A DNA stretch of 10,891 nt from a bacterium (GTDB lineage Bacteria; Vulcanimicrobiota; Xenobia; RGZZ01), in assembly GCA_021782195.1 (NCBI GenBank), contig JAJXVI010000032.1, positions 1 to 10,891 on the forward strand, given 5' to 3'. A model generated the notes under the pieces. It did not search any database, was not told the DNA's origin, and saw only the letters and a list, made by a program, of their open reading frames with translations. Positions 6,931 to 10,891 of the stretch are shown here, one piece after another. The position numbers and the translations under genes were made by a program. Numbering within the stretch: the stretch's first letter is position 1; each line of letters begins with the position of its first letter.

Positions 6931-8906
6931 CAGAAGAACCTCCCGATCAGCACCAGGATCCAGAGCGTGAGAAACATCGTCAGCAGGTAGACGTGGATGC
7001 TGCCACCCTGGAGACGCACCAGTCGGCGGGCCAGTCGGTCAATCGAGGCAAGCACGGGAAGGTACAGGCGCGACGCAAGAATCGAGCGAACCGCCGGCTG
7101 TACGGTGACCGCTTCCGGGAAGTGGCGTCGATGGCGCCCTTCCACGCGGGTGTCCACAACGTAGCGATACAGGGAACCGAAGAGGCGTGCCACGGGCTGA
7201 GCAAAGCTTGCCGCGGTCGTCTGCATGCGGGCGTTGAGCGGCCCGAAGCCGCACTCCCACGTGACGTAGGAACGCACGGGACGAAGCAGCGCAAGCGCGC
7301 CGACCGCAAGCCCGAGCAGCAGCGTGAACACGAGCGTGGGAATGGGAAGGGTGAAGGCGGCACGCAACGAGGGGCCCGTCAGCGGTCGCAAAAGCTCGAG
7401 GACGAAAGGAGCCCCGACTCCGAGGACCACGCAGCCCAGGGCCAGCACGCCCTGCGAGACGAGCATGCCGCGAGGAGATTCGTGGGCCGCGCCGACCGCT
7501 GACGAACGCGGCTGGCCAAGAAACGTGATTCCGGTCACCTTCACGAAGCAACTCAGGGCAAGCGCACCAACAAGGGCTATCCAGCCGATGGTGCCCAGTG
7601 CCAGGAAGCGGAAGAGAGGGGTTGAGGAGAGGCAACCGAACCGGAAAAACGACTGGTAGAGAAGCCACTCACTGGCGAAACCGTTGAGCGGGGGAAGGGC
7701 ACAGATGGCGGCGCTCCCGAGCAGGAAGCAGGCGAATGTGACCGGCATGGGCCGGGCCAGGCCTCCGAGCCTGTCGAGGTCGCGTGTGCCTGCGCCGTGG
7801 TCGACCGAGCCCGCGCCGATGAAGAGCAGCGATTTGAAAAAAGCGTGGTTCCATACGTGCAGAAGGGCGGCTCCGAGCGCCACCGCACCCACGGCAGACA
7901 GCAGGGAGGAGTGAGGGGAAGGTTGGGTGCGACAGATCACTGCCAGCCCGATTCCCATGATGATGAGACCGACGTTCTCCACGGTTGAATAAGCCAGCAG
8001 GCGTTTCAGATCGTGTTGAAGCAGGGCAAACAGCACGCCCCAGAACGCGGAGATCGCGCCAAGTGCCAGGAGCAAATGGCCGATCACGGGTGTGACCACG
8101 TGACCCGGCCACAGGAAGAATCGTATCATTGCGTACAGCGCCACCTTCACCATCAGTCCGCTCATGGTCGCGGAGACCGGTGAGGGGGCGGCCGGGTGCG
8201 CGAGGGGTAACCACAGGTGGAACGGCCACATTCCGGCCTTGACCCCAAGACCGATCAGGAGCAGCAGGGCGGGACCGACGGCCGCCGTTCCCGCAACGTG
8301 CCAGGAGTCAAAACTCCACTTGCCTGTGAGTTCGTAGAGCCAGATGAAGGCGCCGGCCACACAGCCCGTGCCGACGCGGGTCGCGCCGAGATAGACGGCG
8401 CCGGCCGTGCGCGTCGAACGGGACGCGTGATCCGAGACCACGAGCACGAAGGACGAGAGCGACATGATCTCCCATGCAACCAGAAACGTCTGCGCGTTGG
8501 CCGCCAGCACGACGCTCGCCATGCTGGCGGGTAGCAGGCTCGCGCAGATCCAGAATCCGCGCATGTCGATGCGCTCGCGGAAGGACTCCATGTAGCCGTG
8601 GAGCGACGGTGCCACGGCAAGGGTGATGAGCGCGATGATCGCCAGAAACCAGGCGGCCAGGGCGTCGAGGTGGAATGCGATCGGCACCAGACCAAGCGCG
8701 AACGGGTGGGGTGCCACCATCTCCCGTGGACCGCAGCATGCAAAGGCGAGCAGGGCCAGTGCGCCACCAGCCTCGAGCCACGGCCAGAGCACGCGGTTGG
8801 TGTCTCTCCGGTCAAAGGCTGCAAGGAGAGGAAGTACAAGCCAGCACACAGACGTCACGAGAAGCAGCAGATCACTCAAGGAAACGCCCACCTGCGCTGC
8901 TGTCAC
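6930..8906 (-). CDS. hyfB: HyfB/HycC-like Mrp/NuoL-type ion-translocating membrane subunit
   Basis: A 658-residue polytopic protein, first gene of the operon, matching HyfB (about 670 residues in E. coli hydrogenase-4), the NuoL/MrpA-like distal antiporter-like subunit. The ion-path residues are present: E146 in FLVAWEIMSLSSFVL, K223 in GVKAGMWPFHLWLPLAHPAA, K254 in SGLMVKVALYAM, K301 in HDLKRLLAYSTVENVGLI, and H354/K358 in WNHAFFKSLLFIGAGS. The region after about 560 (YVTWECGFGP and onward) is the usual HyfB C-terminal part, ending with one more helix. The chosen start is GTG 8906; a TGA in frame lies 21 bases upstream, so the start cannot be far off. No strong Shine-Dalgarno precedes it, and TTG ten codons in is an alternative. 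Its promoter and operator region is the divergent gap to arsR. Confidence 0.9.
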   Translation of the reverse strand: MTAAQVGVSLSDLLLLVTSVCWLVLPLLAAFDRRDTNRVLWPWLEAGGALALLAFACCGPREMVAPHPFALGLVPIAFHLDALAAWFLAIIALITLAVAPSLHGYMESFRERIDMRGFWICASLLPASMASVVLAANAQTFLVAWEIMSLSSFVLVVSDHASRSTRTAGAVYLGATRVGTGCVAGAFIWLYELTGKWSFDSWHVAGTAAVGPALLLLIGLGVKAGMWPFHLWLPLAHPAAPSPVSATMSGLMVKVALYAMIRFFLWPGHVVTPVIGHLLLALGAISAFWGVLFALLQHDLKRLLAYSTVENVGLIIMGIGLAVICRTQPSPHSSLLSAVGAVALGAALLHVWNHAFFKSLLFIGAGSVDHGAGTRDLDRLGGLARPMPVTFACFLLGSAAICALPPLNGFASEWLLYQSFFRFGCLSSTPLFRFLALGTIGWIALVGALALSCFVKVTGITFLGQPRSSAVGAAHESPRGMLVSQGVLALGCVVLGVGAPFVLELLRPLTGPSLRAAFTLPIPTLVFTLLLGLAVGALALLRPVRSYVTWECGFGPLNARMQTTAASFAQPVARLFGSLYRYVVDTRVEGRHRRHFPEAVTVQPAVRSILASRLYLPVLASIDRLARRLVRLQGGSIHVYLLTMFLTLWILVLIGRFF

Positions 8907-8935
8907 CAGACTTGAGGAACGTATTCACGCGCCCG

Positions 8936-8964
8936 ATCTAATCACTATTCCATAAATCTGTCAA
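8936..8964 (-). promoter_or_regulatory. Candidate hyf operon promoter
   Basis: Read leftward, a perfect TTGACA (8964-8959) is followed after 17 bases by TTAGAT (8941-8936), a 3/6 match to TATAAT. The -35 box overlaps the TCAA-N4-TTGA inverted repeat of operator A, so a repressor bound there would block RNA polymerase. About 30 bases separate the -10 box from the hyfB GTG. The -10 is weak, so this is a candidate only. Confidence 0.4.
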
Positions 8965-8977
8965 GTAGTTGAATTGT
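8957..8977. promoter_or_regulatory. Candidate ArsR operator A (hyfB side)
   Basis: Contains TCAA (8961-8964), four bases, TTGA (8969-8972), a perfect inverted repeat, followed by ATT. It shares the frame TCTGT...(7 bases)...TTGAAT with operator B at 9081. ArsR/SmtB-family repressors commonly bind AT-rich inverted repeats near the -35/-10 of the gene they control. Binding by the neighbouring regulator is inference. Confidence 0.4.
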
Positions 8978-9080
8978 GCGACGTCAGGTGCGAGGGATCG
9001 ACTGAGGTCCGAGAACGCGAAGGACCCACCGCCGCGGTATCCGGCGGCTCATCGCTTCACGCATTCCGCTATCTCACTTA

Positions 9081-9101
9081 TCTGTTGAATTATTGAATAA
9101 A
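9081..9101. promoter_or_regulatory. Candidate ArsR operator B (arsR side)
   Basis: Contains TCTGT, then two copies of TTGAAT eight bases apart (9085-9090 and 9093-9098); the second lies in the perfect palindrome TTATT-G-AATAA (9090-9100). When aligned with operator A, TCTGT and TTGAAT fall at identical spacing. It lies about 170 bases before the arsR GTG, so it could serve an arsR promoter with a long leader, autoregulation being usual in this family. Confidence 0.4.
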
Positions 9102-9256
9102 GGAACCGGAGCGCGCGTCGACGAAACGTCGCCCGGCGTGGTCGGCAAGAGAATGAGCGGGGAAGATGCCGCGCTACATGCTTCCCCGCGTTCCGCCTCC
9201 CCCGACACCAGCCGGGTTTTCCGCGGAGCGTTTGAGACTACGAAGGCAATCGCGCC

Positions 9257-9262
9257 GGAGGA
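9257..9262 (+). promoter_or_regulatory. Ribosome binding site of arsR
   Basis: GGAGGA nine bases before GTG at 9272. It supports the GTG start and places about 20 residues before the winged-helix core. Confidence 0.7.
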
Positions 9263-9271
9263 AATAAACCG

Positions 9272-9655
9272 GTGAACCATCCACCTTTCGACCCCACTCC
9301 CCACGCCACGACGGCCCACTCCCTGCAGGTCTTCAAGGCCGAGATCTTCAAGGCTCTCTCGCACCCGACGCGCATTCGCGTCCTGGAAATGTTACGCGAA
9401 CGGGAGATGTCGGTCAGCGAACTCAGTCAGGCGCTTGACCTCGACATCTCGAACGTCAGTCAGCACCTCACGGTCCTTCGCAACAAGGGGATTCTCGAGG
9501 GGCGCAAGTCCGGACTGACCGTGTACTACCAGGTCACCCACCAGGGCCTCTACGAGGTGCTCGATCTCTTTCGCGCGTGGTTTGGGGAATACGTGGAGAG
9601 TCGCCGCAAGATGTTCGAGGTCCTGGAGAATTCCGACTCGAATCGAAGGGCATGA
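9272..9655 (+). CDS. ArsR/SmtB-family winged-helix transcriptional regulator, cysteine-free
   Basis: A 127-residue DNA-binding protein. FKALSHPTRIRVLEMLRERE (26-45 after IF) is the classic ArsR N-terminal signature, MSVSELSQALDLDISNVSQH (46-65) the helix-turn-helix, and LRNKGILEGRKSGLTVYYQV (69-88) the wing. The C-terminal helix (GLYEVLDLFRAWFGEYVESR) probably makes the dimer face. There is no cysteine at all, so the ELCVCDL metal site of ArsR/CadC/SmtB and any thiol switch are absent; the signal is unknown. It is divergent from the NiFe-free hydrogenase-like operon, an arrangement recalling mycobacterial Rv0081, an ArsR-type regulator located beside hyc genes (there in the same direction). 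Likely a repressor of the operon through the AT-rich operators at 8957 and 9081, which is inference. Its stop overlaps the next start (ATGA). Confidence 0.9.
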   Translation: MNHPPFDPTPHATTAHSLQVFKAEIFKALSHPTRIRVLEMLREREMSVSELSQALDLDISNVSQHLTVLRNKGILEGRKSGLTVYYQVTHQGLYEVLDLFRAWFGEYVESRRKMFEVLENSDSNRRA

Positions 9656-10230
9656 CCCCTTTCCCACCTCCGCCTGATCGCTCGCGCGCCGAGCGTCCGA
9701 CCTCCAAGCCGCTTCGAAAGGCGGAGAGTAGCGCCGCGCGCCTGTCGCAACGGGTGCTGGAAGGCGGAAACGTCTACTGCACCGACGTAGACCTCCTGTT
9801 CCGCACCGCGGAAGGCTGGATCGTGGTGGAATATCTCAAATGCGACAGCGCGCGGGTCACGCCGGCTACCAGTCACCCAGCGCGCTACTGGTACAACTGG
9901 CGCAAGTTCCGCAAACTCTGGGACCTGGCGTCGGCACTACACGGCCGTCTCGTGCTGATCAACTATGAGGAGGCCGGATTGAACGGCGGGGGACGTTTTC
10001 GCATCATGGAAGCCGACATGCACGTTCAACCGGACGAGCGCACGACCATTCGCACCACCGATATCGAGGCCGACTGCGACTTCGCGCGTTTTCAAGCCTG
10101 GTTTCTCGACCTCAATGAGCGTAGCCGCCTCGACCTCGGGAGCGCGCGCCAGGCGGTCAACCCGCGCCCGGGAATCCGTGACCGGGAAGGCTCGGTGCAC
10201 CACGGCGCGCGTCCCTCGCCACCGGCCTGA
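9652..10230 (+). CDS. Unknown protein coupled to arsR; possible PD-(D/E)XK-like pattern
   Basis: A 192-residue soluble protein that I do not recognise. ATG 9652 overlaps the arsR stop (ATGA), with GAAGGG just before it, so the two are translated together; the frame is open further upstream inside arsR but that part is not used. After a Pro/Arg-rich tail of about 25 residues, the core reads YCTDVDLLF (42-50), then GWIVVEYLKCD (55-65), resembling the beta-hairpin of PD-(D/E)XK nuclease-like folds (D45/D47, E60, K63), although the spacing E-Y-L-K differs by one from the usual E-x-K. Next come YWYNWRKFRKLWDLASALHG (79-98) and RLVLINYEEAG (99-109), with strongly conserved-looking Trp, Asn and Tyr residues. 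The C-terminal 40 residues are low-complexity. No membrane segment or signal peptide. It could be a degenerate nuclease-fold protein acting as partner or sensor for ArsR, but that is a guess. Confidence 0.75.
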   Translation: MTPFPPPPDRSRAERPTSKPLRKAESSAARLSQRVLEGGNVYCTDVDLLFRTAEGWIVVEYLKCDSARVTPATSHPARYWYNWRKFRKLWDLASALHGRLVLINYEEAGLNGGGRFRIMEADMHVQPDERTTIRTTDIEADCDFARFQAWFLDLNERSRLDLGSARQAVNPRPGIRDREGSVHHGARPSPPA

Positions 10231-10241
10231 GCCGGCCTGAG
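10222..10241. repeat. Tandem 10-bp duplication across a stop codon
   Basis: CCGGCCTGAG occurs twice in direct tandem (10222-10231 and 10232-10241). The TGA inside the first copy is the stop of the preceding gene; the second copy repeats it. It looks like a slippage duplication with no evident function. Confidence 0.7.
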
Positions 10242-10391
10242 CGTACACGTCGGGAGAGTGGGCGCCGATTTCTCTCGTCGCTTGCTTTTCTTGCGAACGC
10301 ATCCCTGGGGAATGTCTCCGCACCAGACCACGTCCGAACGGGGCCCGCATCGTGGCCTCCAACGTCCGTAACCGGCGACACGCCTGCACGC

Positions 10392-10415
10392 CGCGCGTGT
10401 CGCCACACACGCGCG
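10392..10415. repeat. Perfect 9-bp GC hairpin
   Basis: CGCGCGTGT (10392-10400) pairs exactly with ACACGCGCG (10407-10415) across a 6-base loop. No T-run follows on either strand, so it is not a standard intrinsic terminator. It may help end transcription from arsR and its partner or act in the leader of the nupG-like gene. Confidence 0.6.
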
Positions 10416-10525
10416 ACGCGGATTGAGGGGCACTGCAAAGGATGGGGCGCAACACAGCGAGAATTTCAAGCCGGCCTGCGATTGCGGCGCGCGCACAGTG
10501 GAGACCGAATCGTGGAATGCCAGTT

Positions 10526-10532
10526 GAAGGGA
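10526..10532 (+). promoter_or_regulatory. Ribosome binding site choosing the GTG start of the nupG-like gene
   Basis: GAAGGGA eight bases before GTG 10541. It favours this start over the ATGs at 10442 and 10517, and the resulting N-terminus (VGIKLRLTVMNFLQFFLWG) aligns in length with that of E. coli NupG. Confidence 0.65.
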
Positions 10533-10540
10533 TACGAAGC

Positions 10541-10891
10541 GTGGGGATCAAGCTACGACTCACGGTAATGAACTTTCTTCAATTCTTTCTGTGGGGCGCG
10601 TGGCTCATCACGCTGGGCGCCTATATGGGAGCGACGCTGAAATTCCAGGGGCTCCAGATCGGGGCCGTGTACGGCACGCTCGGTATCGCTTCGCTGTTCA
10701 TGCCTGGCGTGGCCGGCATCGTCGCCGACCGCTGGATGAATGCTGAACGAGTCTATGGCGTTCTCCACATCCTGGGGGCGGTGGCTCTGCTTGAGGCCTC
10801 GAAAGTCACCGACCCGCACGTGATGTTCTGGGTCATGCTGCTGAACTCGATGTGCTACATGCCCACCATCGCGATGGCCCACCCGGTATAG
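10541..10891 (+). CDS. NupG-like nucleoside:H+ symporter, N-terminal part ending in an early stop
   Basis: A 116-residue open frame matching the first four helices of the NupG/XapB family (nucleoside:H+ symporters of the MFS, about 415 residues). The match is dense: LQFFLWGAWLITLGAYM (13-29), TLKFQGLQIGAVYGTLGIAS (32-51), FMPGVAGIVADRWMNAERVY (53-72), VMFWVMLLNSMCYMPTI (94-110). NupG has the corresponding LSFLQFFLWGSWLTTLGSYM and NSFAYMPTLGL. Instead of continuing into helix 5, the chain reads AMAHPV and meets TAG at the very last bases of the window. In relatives this segment is roughly A-N-T-V-S, so frame seems kept and a Ser codon (TCG) may have become TAG. Either this is a pseudogene with a nonsense change or an assembly error at a contig end. 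If intact, it would import nucleosides at the inner membrane. Confidence 0.75.
   Translation: MGIKLRLTVMNFLQFFLWGAWLITLGAYMGATLKFQGLQIGAVYGTLGIASLFMPGVAGIVADRWMNAERVYGVLHILGAVALLEASKVTDPHVMFWVMLLNSMCYMPTIAMAHPV

Larger units (their letters stand above)
8907..9271. other. Divergent regulatory region between hyfB and arsR
   Basis: This 365-base gap has no convincing gene. It holds two AT-rich islands in otherwise GC-rich DNA, at 8939-8977 and 9077-9102, listed as candidate operators. Between them is a hairpin CCGCCG (9029-9034) / CGGCGG (9042-9047) with a 7-base loop and no T-run, so not a terminator. A 60-codon TTG-start open frame (9093-9275) crosses the right half but has no family signature or ribosome binding site, and is not called. 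Confidence 0.55.
10231..10540. other. Intergenic region before the nupG-like gene
   Basis: These 310 bases hold the second copy of the 10-bp tandem repeat and a strong GC hairpin at 10392-10415. I see no gene with a family signature, no RNA gene and no convincing promoter: a TTGAGG at about 10423 lacks a -10 partner. The frame of the nupG-like gene is open from ATG 10442, but residues from there to 10541 do not resemble the family. Confidence 0.5.

Noticed and set aside
6322..7502. Plus-strand open frames opposite hycD and hyfB
   Set aside because: Strongly basic and Gln-rich composition, no ribosome binding sites of note, and fully covered by well-matched genes on the other strand.
2174..8906. 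Reading the operon as a functional formate hydrogenlyase or hydrogenase-4
   Set aside because: All NiFe and N2 ligand positions are substituted and no formate dehydrogenase or maturation gene is present.
9093..9275. 60-codon TTG-start leader frame overlapping the arsR start by GTGA
   Set aside because: The start codon lies inside the candidate operator, there is no Shine-Dalgarno, and the peptide has no recognisable feature.

Overview
This GC-rich bacterial window carries a six-gene, leftward operon (8906 to 1285) for a membrane-bound complex of the formate hydrogenlyase / hydrogenase-4 / complex I superfamily. It is flanked by an ArsR-type regulator gene, a gene of unknown function and pieces of transporter genes. 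Most genes are small-molecule or energy-metabolism types; there are no phage, transposon, CRISPR, tRNA or rRNA signatures. The phylum cannot be fixed from the sequence alone. Both ends run into transporter genes, so the window may be a whole metagenomic contig, but that is inference.

Layout. 1-352 (-): N-terminal part of a DHA2-type major facilitator. 637-1173 (+): small protein with two zinc ribbons around a DUF2007-like domain. 1285-8906 (-): operon in the order hyfB, hycD, hyfE, hyfF, hyfG-like, then a 2x[4Fe-4S] ferredoxin / NuoB-like fusion. Four of the five junctions overlap or are 4 nt apart; only the last has a gap (73 nt), and that gap holds two small hairpins and a strong Shine-Dalgarno. 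8907-9271: divergent regulatory region with two related AT-rich candidate operators. 9272-9655 (+): cysteine-free ArsR/SmtB-family regulator. 9652-10230 (+): unknown protein, ATGA-coupled to the regulator, with a possible PD-(D/E)XK-like pattern. 10541-10891 (+): start of a NupG-like nucleoside transporter ending in an apparent early stop at the last bases of the window.

The main point is that this is a 'hydrogenase' without a hydrogenase active site. The large subunit lacks all four cysteines that bind NiFe (Ser226/Thr229 and Ser547/Gly550 stand in their places). The small-subunit domain lacks all four ligands of the proximal (N2-type) cluster (Asp131, Ser134, Ser198, His240 instead). The two ferredoxin clusters of the same polypeptide are fully preserved. 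The Mrp-like and NuoH/NuoK-like membrane subunits keep their key charged residues. The complex therefore looks built to move ions, and to bind FeS clusters at its periphery, but cannot turn over H2 in the usual way. NiFe-free relatives are known (energy-converting hydrogenase-related, Ehr, complexes; the mycobacterial Rv0081-Rv0087 locus also pairs an ArsR regulator with hyc genes). The complete loss of the N2 ligands next to an intact, fused ferredoxin domain is the feature most worth following up.

The inferred logic is that the divergent ArsR protein, possibly with its coupled partner protein, controls the operon through operators in 8907-9271. One of these overlaps a perfect TTGACA -35 box pointing into hyfB.
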